A stretch of DNA of 47,062 nucleotides from an uncultured Clostridia bacterium (GTDB lineage: Bacteria > Bacillota > Clostridia > Oscillospirales > Acutalibacteraceae). Each line of letters begins with the position of its first letter. Positions within the stretch are counted from its first letter, which is position 1. Below are positions 29,517 to 38,013 of the stretch, in pieces. The stretch lies in assembly GCA_947170465.1 (NCBI GenBank), contig CAMVTS010000014.1:1-47062 (forward strand), given 5' to 3'. The translations under genes and the position numbers were made by a program. Below the pieces are notes generated by a model. The model was given only the letters and a program-made list of their open reading frames with translations. It was not told the origin of the DNA and made no database searches.

Positions 29517-32003
29517 TTATACACCACCTTTGAACATCCGCAGTTCTTCGTCGGTGACCTCCACCTGAAGCGTCACGTTCTTATCGCCGTTGATTGCCAG
29601 AATACACTGGCCGCGCTCCAAACGCGGGATCATAGCGATCTCCGCCTCAGTGAATTGCTCTGTGAATATCTCTCGAATGACCTTGAGACTGTTGGAATCC
29701 TGCATCAAAATAAACTTGTACTGGCACAGCTCAAACAGCCGCTTGATTTTGTCCGCCGCATCGGAATTGACGCCGTCGGGCACATAGTCGCGGATGGACT
29801 GCGAGGCAAGCCCGATGCCGGCGAAAAACTTTCTGCCTTCTCTTGCATATCTAAGCACCTGCTCCACCGCGTAGGGCTTGAGTGCGTTGATCGTCTTGTG
29901 GGATTCGTCGATCAGCAGCAGGAAGTGCCTGACGTCGGCAAAGGCAATCTGCTTTTCCTCATACAGTCGCTTCATCCGCGAGCCTGTTTTAACGGCATTC
30001 GCCCAACAGAGCGAAAGCGCGTTGAACAACTGCGCGTCAAATATCTCACTGCGCTTGCCCGAAAGCTCCGCGATGTTATAGATAACGACCTGCGTATCGA
30101 TCAGGTTATCAATCGAAGTATGTCCGTTGAAGATATTGCCGAAATTACGCACCAGACTACCGATGACCTGCTTGATGTTCCGCAGATAGTTGATCGTATC
30201 GAGATTGGTTTCCTCCTTCTCGGCTCTCTCAATGAACGGCAGCAGCTCTTCCAAAATCGGATAGTATTTTGAAGGCAGCTCTGTGATCTTCAAGCCTGTC
30301 TGCAAAAACTGTTCGGGCGTCATGCCATAGCTTTCATAGAGCTGCCGCAGCATATCCTCAAATATCAACTGCTCCACATGCGTCGATTCCGGCGCGATAA
30401 ACTTGTAGATCGTCACCAGATTGGAGATATGAGAGGAATAGGAATCCATATCATCCTCGGCAACCTTGTTGATTTGAAACAGGTTAAGTTTACCGCCGTT
30501 GCCGTCCAAGTAGATGACCTTGCCTCCGACCGCGAGCGCCGTATCGGTGAACTCGCCCGTCACGTCGATGACCCTGACGTAATCTCCCCTGCCGGCGCGG
30601 TCACGAAGGAGCTTTTTCAATAGCGTCGATTTGCCCTTGCCCATCACGCCTGCAGCGATAAAATTATATGAAGTTCGGACATCATCTGACTGAAACAGAT
30701 CAAACAGCACCCTGCCGTCCTCGCCGTTGGATAAGGTGTAGCCGAGGCTGGAGCCGTATTTGTCGTTGAGGCTTGTGTAATGGAACGGGTCGCCGCCGCC
30801 CAGCGTCGTCGCAGGCACCGGCTTGCCGTTTCTCCTGCTCAAAATATCCTTGCGCTGAACGGAAGCCGGCTGCAGCTTGGCGCACCACTCGTACTCCATT
30901 TCGTTGAGATTGATCGCCACCAGCCAGTCCTTTGACTCGCAAACCTCTTTTTTGATATAGTTGGCGCGCTCCATCAGGTCGGCATACGTCGCGCCGGCAA
31001 CATAGATTCGCGTGGTGATACGCTTGATTACCTCGCCGAGCTGCTGCACCTTGTAGGCGATCTCACTTAATTCCTGCCGCTTTTCGTCGGCGTCCATCGC
31101 GTCCAGCGTATTCTTGGCGGTGCCCATTCTGCCCTTATACTCGGCGATACCGTTTTTCAAATCCTTCTTGACCGTGAAGGTGTCAATAGATTCCACATCG
31201 ATCGTCGTGATCGTCGCGGGATTGTTCGTCACCGACGCCAGCCAATGCCTGTCAACGATTTTTGGGTACTGATAGACGTACAGGCAGGTTTCGTAGCCGT
31301 TGCCGGTTTTGACATAATCGGTATGGTTCAGCTCAAAGCCGCCCATCGGCTGGATAGCGTTGAGCAAATACGGGTTATATCCGTACTTTTCCACCAACTC
31401 ATTTTGATGATCAGGCTTGATATACTCTGCAGCGTTCTCGTCATAGAAAACAGAAGCAGAAAGATTATTGAGGGAAAAGAGAATCTGGATCTTCTTGGAT
31501 AAGCTCACCGCCGCGCAAAGCTCTCTGCCGAGCGCCGACATGATACTTGCTCTGTTCTTCTGCAAATCCTCATAGCTGCGCCCCCAAAACATCAGGTAAT
31601 GCTCGCGGCAAATGCTTGTTTTCTCAAACGCTATCAGCTCGTCTAGCTTTTCCTCCAAAATCGGTTTGAGCAAGGGGTGCTTGCAGTGCATCAGCTTTTG
31701 TTCAAAGTAAGCCTGCTGCGTTTTGGTATTCGTGGGAAAGTTGATGGAGATGATCTTGACGTCCTCCGTGTATCGCTTGAACAGGCTGGTGAGCAGCCAC
31801 ATATCGCGGTTGACGTCCTCCTCGGAGGCATTTTCCAAATCCTTTGTACGGATCGCAAGCATATCCATAAAGCCGCCGTCGCGCAGCTTGAATACATCGC
31901 GAATAATATCACAGACAGGGATTTTGAGCGAGGCATATCTTCTTGTCTGCGCCGCTGTTTTCTTATCCCTTCTATCGCGTGCTTTGCCCTCTTTCTTATT
32001 CAT
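29517..32003 (-). CDS. virB4: VirB4/TraE-type conjugation ATPase
   Basis: ATG at 32003 (GGAGGTG 7 bp before) is preferred over the adjacent GTG at 32006; 828 residues. The N-terminal half contains the VirB4 substrate-processing region, and the C-terminal ATPase has Walker A GVMGKGKSTLLKK (about 449-461), DVTGEFTDTALAVGGKVIYL following, Walker B FLLLIDESHK (about 695) and ASQSIRDYVPD near sensor positions. VirB4 is the only ATPase found in all type IV secretion systems and energises pilus assembly and DNA export. It overlaps the PrgI-like gene and is 3 bp before the CHAP gene. Complete and intact. Confidence 0.93.
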   Translation of the reverse strand: MNKKEGKARDRRDKKTAAQTRRYASLKIPVCDIIRDVFKLRDGGFMDMLAIRTKDLENASEEDVNRDMWLLTSLFKRYTEDVKIISINFPTNTKTQQAYFEQKLMHCKHPLLKPILEEKLDELIAFEKTSICREHYLMFWGRSYEDLQKNRASIMSALGRELCAAVSLSKKIQILFSLNNLSASVFYDENAAEYIKPDHQNELVEKYGYNPYLLNAIQPMGGFELNHTDYVKTGNGYETCLYVYQYPKIVDRHWLASVTNNPATITTIDVESIDTFTVKKDLKNGIAEYKGRMGTAKNTLDAMDADEKRQELSEIAYKVQQLGEVIKRITTRIYVAGATYADLMERANYIKKEVCESKDWLVAINLNEMEYEWCAKLQPASVQRKDILSRRNGKPVPATTLGGGDPFHYTSLNDKYGSSLGYTLSNGEDGRVLFDLFQSDDVRTSYNFIAAGVMGKGKSTLLKKLLRDRAGRGDYVRVIDVTGEFTDTALAVGGKVIYLDGNGGKLNLFQINKVAEDDMDSYSSHISNLVTIYKFIAPESTHVEQLIFEDMLRQLYESYGMTPEQFLQTGLKITELPSKYYPILEELLPFIERAEKEETNLDTINYLRNIKQVIGSLVRNFGNIFNGHTSIDNLIDTQVVIYNIAELSGKRSEIFDAQLFNALSLCWANAVKTGSRMKRLYEEKQIAFADVRHFLLLIDESHKTINALKPYAVEQVLRYAREGRKFFAGIGLASQSIRDYVPDGVNSDAADKIKRLFELCQYKFILMQDSNSLKVIREIFTEQFTEAEIAMIPRLERGQCILAINGDKNVTLQVEVTDEELRMFKGGV

Positions 32004-32364
32004 CACCGTTCACCTCCAGATAGCGGTTGTTATACATCAACGGATTGCAGGCAATCACATCCTCTGCAGGAATCTCACACCGCACTGCGTGGTAAGGATT
32101 TCTCGCATGGAAACGGTTGCGGATAAACAGCGCCAGCGATTTCCAAATCTTCAAATCCTTGTTCCACGGGCTTTTGAAGGAAAACAGCATACCGATCAGA
32201 CCGTTGTAAATGATAAAGGGAATCTTTAATGCGCCGAGCACCATGTTGGAAAACAAAAAGCCAAACATTAAAAATCCCATGATCACAAACACGCTGATGA
32301 TGTCGATAAACTTAAACATCTTCGTTTCGACCTTGATTTCTTCAATCATTTGAAACTCATTCAT
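31996..32364 (-). CDS. PrgI/DUF5592-like (VirB3-type) membrane protein
   Basis: The 122-residue protein begins MNEFQMIEEIKVETKMFKFI and has two hydrophobic segments (about 18-36 and 40-62, IISVFVIMGFLMFGFLFSNM and IPFIIYNGLIGMLFSF), then a hydrophilic C-terminal tail with WKSLALFIRNRFHARNPYHA. This matches the small inner-membrane subunits of Gram-positive T4SS (DUF5592/PrgI, VirB3 equivalents), always just upstream of VirB4. Its last bases overlap the VirB4 start, supporting coupled synthesis. Confidence 0.75.
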   Translation of the reverse strand: MNEFQMIEEIKVETKMFKFIDIISVFVIMGFLMFGFLFSNMVLGALKIPFIIYNGLIGMLFSFKSPWNKDLKIWKSLALFIRNRFHARNPYHAVRCEIPAEDVIACNPLMYNNRYLEVNGDE

Positions 32365-32382
32365 ATTTCACCATTCTTTCGG

Positions 32383-32416
32383 TTCCGCAGCGGATCTATC
32401 TCAATCCGCTGCGGAA
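32383..32416 (-). promoter_or_regulatory. 13-bp perfect hairpin inside the conjugation operon
   Basis: TTCCGCAGCGGAT (32383-32395) and ATCCGCTGCGGAA (32404-32416) form a perfect stem with an 8-nt loop in the only sizeable gap of the operon, just after the VirB6 tail reading frame and 19 bp before the PrgI-like start. No T-tract follows on the minus strand, so it is more likely an RNA processing or stability element than a full terminator. Confidence 0.5.
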
Positions 32417-32422
32417 TTTGAG

Positions 32423-33142
32423 TTATCTATTCTTCTTGGCTTTTTTGCCTTGCTTGAAAGTTTTGTGTCTTGTCCTGCTCTCCTTCTTCTTAGAGCCGAC
32501 CTTATAACCGGAATCGTGGAGCGTTTCTATCATGCGCTCACCGAAATAGCCGACTGTCATGGTTGCCGCCGCGCGTGCGCCGGGACCGAGTTTCTCTCTG
32601 CCCAATGCCGCCGCGCGCGTATTGACCTCCGCACGCTCGCGCTGCACGTTATTGGCGATCCTGCCTCTCTGAACTCCCTCGCGCAAGGTTCCCTGCTCCA
32701 ACATCTGATTAACAGCGTCGTTGATACTGCCTGTATAACCTACCGACGCGGAGTTGCTGAGGATCTCCGTCGCGGAATTCGTGAGATACTGTCTTTCTAT
32801 CTCCTCTCGGGGCAGCGGATTTCCCTTCTTGTCCACACAGCTGTTCAACTCTTCGGCAGTCGCCCTGCTCAAAGCCGACTGTGCGTTTTCTCTGACAGTG
32901 GTTTGCATATCGTCCACCAGTACGCGGTTAGCGGTCTCCGTTGCCAAGCGGTTAGCTGTCGAATCGTCAAAGCCGAGCGCCTTGTAATGCTCTGCCGCAG
33001 AGGCACGGTACGCCTCACTCATATTGCGATATTCCGTCGGATTCGCTTCATACCGCTGTTTCGCCTGCGCGGAAATGCTGTTTTCAAACTTCTCCTTCTT
33101 CTCGCTGTACCCACCGGAGGAAATATCTCTGTGCGCCAGCGA
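32423..33142 (-). pseudogene. C-terminal tail of the VirB6-like protein, detached by TAA
   Basis: The frame directly follows the VirB6-like stop codon: the TAA (33143-33145) is the only interruption, and SLAHRDISSGGYSEKKEKFE runs on without break through the ATG at 33022 to the end at 32423. The tail (239 residues) is hydrophilic, helical and rich in Ala, Glu and Arg (SEAYRASAAEHYKALGFDDS; RVLVDDMQTTVRENAQSALS) and ends in a Lys/Arg-rich stretch. Only weak RBS-like bases precede the ATG at 33022, so independent translation is uncertain. Long Ala-rich tails are normal in VirB6/TrbL proteins of ICEs. The two parts were probably one gene. Confidence 0.7.
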
Positions 33143-35233
33143 TTATGCCTGAGCTGTTGAGAAGCCGTGGTTTTCGTATGCTTTTTTAAGCGCATCCTTA
33201 TCCGAAAGCGCGGAACCGGACGCTCTCGCCCTTGCCTGTTCCGCTAACGCCGCATTCTGGATATTGCCGCGGTAACGGTTGGCAAGTGCTTCATTCTCAT
33301 GTATCGCGCTTTCCTTAGCGCCTGTCTTGACCTTGGAAGCGATATCGTTGCTCTGTGCGGTGAATTGTGAATTAGCCGCCCGTCTGCCCTTATTGACGCC
33401 ATGCGTCAGCTTTTCGTCCGTGCGCGCTCGATTCCTTTTGGAAATCGCCGAGAATTGACCGTCAATACCGGCTGTTTCGGTTCTGGATTTATCGAAAGCA
33501 AACGGAGATTTTGTGACTCTGCGCTGGTTGCCGTTCTTATTGGCTTCTCGATATTTCGCCGCGCCTCTTAGCTTTGTCGCGCCGTAATAGCCGCCTGCCA
33601 GCGCGCCGACCGCCAAGCCTTTCGCAGTCACGGACGCGGCCTTTTTCGCCGTATTGCGCATCGGTCTTGTCGCGCTTCCGACGTCGCGCCATGCACCGCT
33701 GAGACCGCCCTCTATACCGAGAACTCTTTCCAGCACAGCAGGACCTTTTACTGCCGCCATTGCAACAAACAACTGCACCAATGCCCTCATCCAGTTATTG
33801 CTGTTGCTGCCGTCGTTCTCGATAAAGTTGATGTGGTTGACCGCTTCCGCGATGATAAAATAAAATTCCACCATGACAACGGCAAAGAACAGTGACAGCA
33901 CCAGGCCGAACAAGGATTTGAGGATCTCCTTTGTCCGCTGCCCGCTCGACAGATCTGCCGCGCCGAAGAACAGCACCAAAAACTGATTGACGATGATTTC
34001 ATAGATGATTCGCGCTATCTTGTAGGAGGTGAGAAACAAAACGATAGCCGCCGCGAATAGCTCGACAAACAATGCGCCCCATTCCACGCGATATCTAAAC
34101 GGATAGGGATTAATGAAATCAAAATACAGATCGGTTTTACCGTCGTTTGAATAAGTCACACCGACCACCTTGCCGTCGCTGCCATTCATTCGGGTAATAC
34201 CGCCATGCCTCGTAGAAAACAACCATCGCTTCACAACGGTTTTATCCGGTTCGGTCGACGGCATATTACTAAACACCGAGGAAACGAACTGAGGCGTCAG
34301 ATTATCCATATCGTAGCCGTTCGCAGTCAGATACTCCCGAAAAATCGTAGAGTCAAAATACGAATTATTATTGGAGTAAAAGACGCCGAATTCATAACTG
34401 CTCACCAATACGTCGGAGATATGGAAGTTATCACCCTCATCGCCGTCGCCGAAATTCTCTTTTTTCAGATTATCTACCGAGATTTTCTCGGTGATATCGG
34501 TATCGAGGATACCCGAACCGTTGATTACAGACGTTGTGCCACGCTTGTAAAACTGATTCTTTCTGATTTGTCCGCTTTCCAGATAGTTCATCCAAGAGGT
34601 CGTCGCCATGTTTGTGCCGTTGTTATGCAGATTCAGTGTGTCCATGTAAACGGTTTTTAAATCGATCAGATTGCCCGCTATCAACACCTGCGTCTTGGTG
34701 GTGTTATCGCTTGAGCCTCTCGCCATGCTGCTGACGCCCTTGATAATCCCCTGACCGGAATCATCAGAGAAAAAATCCAGCAAGCCGGAATGGTTTGAGA
34801 TACTGCTTTCAGGCGCATAGCTTGAAACATTGGAGTTGATAAACAGCGAAGCTGAATCCGTGCCGGCGTGTCCGATAAAGAGATACGGCACGCCTACAAC
34901 GATCAGTACGAACAGGCAGACATTTCGCGCAAAAGTCTTTGCACGCATATTGCCCTCTGTCGCGTCGCCCATAATCAGGCTGTAGCCGAGATACAAAACG
35001 GAGATCGCGATTGGGATCCAGATAAAGCCCATCCAGCCCTGCAAAAAGCGCACGACATTATCGTTGTAGATAACGCCTACCAGAGAGAAGATATGGTTAT
35101 AGATACCCTCTGCCGCGCTGCAAAGCGAGGAAATCAGCCTAACAAGCGCCCACAGGATCACGCGGAACAATCCGAACATTTGCGAGCCGTCAAAATACTG
35201 GAGGTGCGAGACCATATATTCAAGAAATGACAT
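33143..35233 (-). CDS. VirB6/TrbL-like polytopic channel protein
   Basis: The start at 35233 (MSFLEYMVSHLQYFDGSQMF) replaces the longer ORF start at 35599, whose extra residues are antisense to the VirB2-like gene. The 696-residue protein has membrane spans near 24-50, 62-78, 100-128, 285-318 and 330-375, typical of VirB6/TrbL inner-membrane channel subunits, with a large loop of about 130-285 between them and a hydrophilic Ala/Arg-rich C-terminus. It ends STAQA then TAA, and the frame continues open after the stop (see 32423-33142). The membrane core is complete, so the channel may still work. Confidence 0.85.
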   Translation of the reverse strand: MSFLEYMVSHLQYFDGSQMFGLFRVILWALVRLISSLCSAAEGIYNHIFSLVGVIYNDNVVRFLQGWMGFIWIPIAISVLYLGYSLIMGDATEGNMRAKTFARNVCLFVLIVVGVPYLFIGHAGTDSASLFINSNVSSYAPESSISNHSGLLDFFSDDSGQGIIKGVSSMARGSSDNTTKTQVLIAGNLIDLKTVYMDTLNLHNNGTNMATTSWMNYLESGQIRKNQFYKRGTTSVINGSGILDTDITEKISVDNLKKENFGDGDEGDNFHISDVLVSSYEFGVFYSNNNSYFDSTIFREYLTANGYDMDNLTPQFVSSVFSNMPSTEPDKTVVKRWLFSTRHGGITRMNGSDGKVVGVTYSNDGKTDLYFDFINPYPFRYRVEWGALFVELFAAAIVLFLTSYKIARIIYEIIVNQFLVLFFGAADLSSGQRTKEILKSLFGLVLSLFFAVVMVEFYFIIAEAVNHINFIENDGSNSNNWMRALVQLFVAMAAVKGPAVLERVLGIEGGLSGAWRDVGSATRPMRNTAKKAASVTAKGLAVGALAGGYYGATKLRGAAKYREANKNGNQRRVTKSPFAFDKSRTETAGIDGQFSAISKRNRARTDEKLTHGVNKGRRAANSQFTAQSNDIASKVKTGAKESAIHENEALANRYRGNIQNAALAEQARARASGSALSDKDALKKAYENHGFSTAQA

Positions 35234-35256
35234 ATTTTCTTCTTGCCCCGGCAGTA

Positions 35257-35592
35257 TTAATTGACGACGGATGACCAGTCGCCCGCGCCGTTGAGCGCGC
35301 TGGTGATACCCTTGCCGATATACGCCGCAGCCAGAACAAGCGCCGCGCCGACGCAGATATACACAAACTTGCTTTTCGCAACTTCCTTGCTGCGATCCGA
35401 ACCGATGATGCAGAGCAGACCGACGCCGATGATGGCAAGCGATACCAAAATCCACACATACGGCAGGGCGGAATCGATCGCGTTTGCTATCGACTGAGAA
35501 ACAGACTGCCAGTAGTTGGAACCCTCGGCGGCAACAATTGGGGTTGGAATTGCGGATGTGACGTTCATAACCATTGCTTGTAAATTTGACAT
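35257..35592 (-). CDS. VirB2/TrbC-like pilin subunit
   Basis: The start at 35592 has AAAGGACG before it; the ORF extends to 35727 but upstream codons belong to another small ORF. The 111-residue product starts MSNLQAMVMNVTSAIPTPIV, has a hydrophilic stretch, then two membrane spans (about 44-65 and 75-95; LPYVWILVSLAIIGVGLLCI, FVYICVGAALVLAAAYIGKG) joined by a short basic turn DRSKEVAKSK. This is the hairpin topology of TrbC/VirB2 pilins, the subunit of the mating pore or pilus. It is the first gene of the operon. Confidence 0.75.
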   Translation of the reverse strand: MSNLQAMVMNVTSAIPTPIVAAEGSNYWQSVSQSIANAIDSALPYVWILVSLAIIGVGLLCIIGSDRSKEVAKSKFVYICVGAALVLAAAYIGKGITSALNGAGDWSSVVN

Positions 35593-35606
35593 GTGACATC
35601 GTCCTT

Positions 35607-35702
35607 TCATAAAATATTGGTTATTACTTGCAGGCGCTTCCGAACAAAACAAAAAGGCGCGATCCATGCACAGAAAAAAGGCACACAGATCACACCTGTC
35701 AT
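35607..35702 (-). CDS. Possible 31-residue hydrophobic peptide before the pilin gene
   Basis: ATG (35700-35702) has AGGGA about 10 bp before it, and the ORF stops at 35607, 15 bp before the pilin start. The product is MTGVICVPFFCAWIAPFCFV followed by a basic RKRLQ tail, a single Cys-rich membrane segment. It could be a real small membrane protein or a chance ORF in the leader of the operon. Confidence 0.3.
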   Translation of the reverse strand: MTGVICVPFFCAWIAPFCFVRKRLQVITNIL

Positions 35703-35837
35703 ACTGACCGTTCCCTGCTCCATCCAAAACGCAAAAAGCGGTCTTTGATTAAATTGTTTGTACTCAGAATTACCTAAGTATATTATATCATATATTTACG
35801 TTATTTCTCGCAGACTTTGTTGCTCAAAAAGAGCTTA

Positions 35838-36179
35838 TTATCCACATAGATCGATTATTATTATTCGTTTCTTTTTCGCGTACTCATATGTTCTTGCCGC
35901 TCCTCCCCATGAGTGCGTAACATAGCATATTGCATACGCTGCGTTTTGAACAAGATACTGATTACGTTTGGGAATAGCCGCCTTGAAATGGTGGTTTTCA
36001 AAGCCTTCGGGATAGATAATCGAATCGTAAACTGATTTATCTCTGACATGAAAGGAAAGATACGGTATCACCAAATGATTTTGAATACTCGGATATTTAC
36101 TTTTCAGTTCATATACACAGCGCGCGCTCAGTCTGTCAAATCCTCCTTGACCGCCGCTGATAAAATCTGTCACACCCAT
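35838..36179 (-). pseudogene. DUF1273/SLOG-fold (YpsA-like) protein, N-terminally truncated
   Basis: The 113-residue remainder begins MGVTDFISGGQGGFDRLSAR, the conserved middle of DUF1273, where ISGG is the nucleotide-binding Gly motif of the Rossmann/SLOG fold. It continues IPYLSFHVRDKSVYD and ends AYAICYVTHSWGGAARTYEY then AKKKRIIIIDLCG, the expected C-terminus. The normal N-terminal TFTGHR strand and following helix are missing; the open frame upstream (about 36180-36235, VKNITQ before MGVTD) soon enters the terminator of the neighbouring recombinase. The break was probably made by insertion or recombination there. Such proteins are frequent ICE cargo. Confidence 0.7.
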
Positions 36180-36216
36180 TTGCGTGATATTCTTAACGGA
36201 AAATTGGGTGGCTATG

Positions 36217-36253
36217 ATACCCTGAAGGTTTTAAGTGCCTTCAGGGTATTTTT
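36217..36253 (-). terminator. 12-bp hairpin terminator of the recombinase gene
   Basis: ATACCCTGAAGG (36217-36228) and CCTTCAGGGTAT (36238-36249) form a perfect stem with a 9-nt loop, just beyond the recombinase stop at 36258. T runs lie on both sides (36249-36253 and in the loop), so it can work in either direction. Confidence 0.75.
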
Positions 36254-36257
36254 CTGT

Positions 36258-37787
36258 TTAGTTTTTGTCTAACTGGAATGTGTACTGGACGACGATGGTG
36301 TTTCCGCAGGTACGCGAGTATCTGACTTCCTTTTCGTAGACATCGATTCGCTTGATGAAGGTGCGGAGGATTTCGGGAGTGAGTTTTTCAATGTTGATAT
36401 ACTCTTTTGCTTTTTGAATGAACTCCTTGACGTATTTGTCTTGTAAATCAATCTCATTGATTTTCTCGTTGAGTTCGTTCAGTTTGGTGCGAATTTGAGC
36501 CTGTTCTTCCTCGTAGCCTGACGCAAGGAAATCATAGCGTTCCGGAGTGATACGTCCGACTACTCTGTCTTCGTAGAGACATCGAATGATGTTGTCAAGC
36601 TCGTGAAGCCTTGTGGTCAACTGAGATTTTTCTTTCTCTGCCGAAGCATAATACTTCTTTGCTTCGGCTTTGCCTTTCTCGGTTGCCATAGCATAGAACT
36701 CATCGCTGTGGGTGCTCGCCAACGCTATCATGGATTTCAACTGTGCAAGAACGATCGTATCAAGCACCTGTTCCTTGATATTGTGTACGGTGCATCGTGA
36801 TTTCCCCTGCTGATAACCGCCGCACTGGAAGTAGTTTTTCTCAGCAGGCATCGTTTTTGAGCGGTGAAGATACATCCGTTTACCGCAGTCTCCGCAGTAA
36901 AGATAACCGGAATACTTATCTATCTCGCCCTGTGCATCGGGACGCTTTCTTCCTTCAAAATGCTTCTGTACAAGATCAAAGGTTTTCCTGTCAATAATTG
37001 CTTCGTGGGTATTCTCAAAGATAAGAATGTTTTCAGGCTCGTTCTTGATACGCTTTTTCAGCTTATTTGACTTTGTATAAGTCTTGAAGTTAACGGTATC
37101 ACCAACGTAAAATCTGTTTGAAAGCATCCTGCGGATTGTTGTGATAGTCCATTGGTATGGATTGTTAAGGTCAGGGTGACCGCTGCGGCTTCCTGTCTTT
37201 TTGAATTCATATACGCCGGGACACTCCACCTTGCGTTCGGAGAACAGATTGCATATTTTTCTGATTCCGATTCCGCTTGCGTATAAATCGAAGATTTCTT
37301 TCACAATCGGCGCGGTTTCAGGATTGGGAATCCACTCCTTTGGACTATCGGGGCTGCGCATATATCCGTAAGGTACCGTCGTGCTGATTCTTTCGCCGCG
37401 CTCACCTTTTGAACGAATGACAGCCCTTATCTTCTTGCTTGTATCTCTGGCATAGAAATCATTGAAATAATACTTGATGCCGGAGAAGTCACTCTCCCCA
37501 TGAAGGCTGTCAACGCCGTCGTTGATTGCGATAAAGCGCACGTCATACTGTGGGAATGTAATCTCCATCAACATACCTGTCTGGAGATATTCTCTTCCGA
37601 GTCGGGATTGGTCTTTGACGATAACCGTGCCAATCTTGCCTTCGTAGATATCATCCATCATTTTCTTGTAGGCAGGGCGGTTAAAGTTTGCGCCGGAATA
37701 ACCGTCGTCCACATAGAATTGGCAGTTGTGAAATGAATGTTCATTAGCGTATCTTTGCAATATCAATTTTTGAGATGAGATTTGTCA
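36258..37787 (-). pseudogene. Large serine recombinase (DUF4368 type) lacking its catalytic N-terminus
   Basis: The reading frame covers most of a TnpX/Tn1549-type integrase. It has the resolvase domain from QKLILQRYANEHSFHNCQFY through VIVKDQSRLGREYLQTGMLM, with the conserved Arg residues; the recombinase domain (STTVPYGYM, GIGIRKICNLFSERK); the zinc ribbon (SGYLYCGDCGKRM then FQCGGYQQGKSRCTVHNIKE); and the coiled-coil DUF4368 tail. In-frame homology goes on past the TTG at 37766 to ISSQK (about 37787), and is then lost at a TGA. The catalytic Ser in the YxRxS segment, normally about 25 residues further upstream, is absent. The enzyme should be inactive. Confidence 0.8.
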
Positions 37788-38013
37788 AGGGTATTTTCTG
37801 CCAAAGTTGTAATTTTCTTTCGTTCAAAAAAACAAAACCGCCGAAAAAGCTGTAGATTTGCTCTGTCAGCGATCATATGTTTTTTCGACTGTCATTTAGT
37901 ATAACTCAACCCATTTATGTACTGTCACATTAACAATGCCAGTCCTCGTAAAACACATTTAGCAATATAACTTTAATATAAAAATATAACAGAAAATGCT
38001 GCCAGACCGGAGC
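37788..38013. other. Gene-free gap between recombinase remnant and kinase gene
   Basis: The gap has no ORF with an RBS. It carries AGGGTATTTTCTG (37788-37800), nearly the same as AGGGTATTTTTCTG at 36243-36256 on the other side of the recombinase remnant, in direct orientation. The rest is AT-rich without a visible hairpin. Confidence 0.5.

Noticed and set aside
33234..35599. N-terminal extension of the VirB6-like ORF up to 35599
   Set aside because: The extra 122 residues overlap the VirB2-like gene in another frame and lack membrane or domain features; MSFLEYMVSH at 35233 is the natural start.
23754..37787. Complete, active integrative conjugative element
   Set aside because: No relaxase, no VirD4 coupling protein, and the adjacent recombinase lacks its catalytic serine. 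Only an operon and remnants can be supported.
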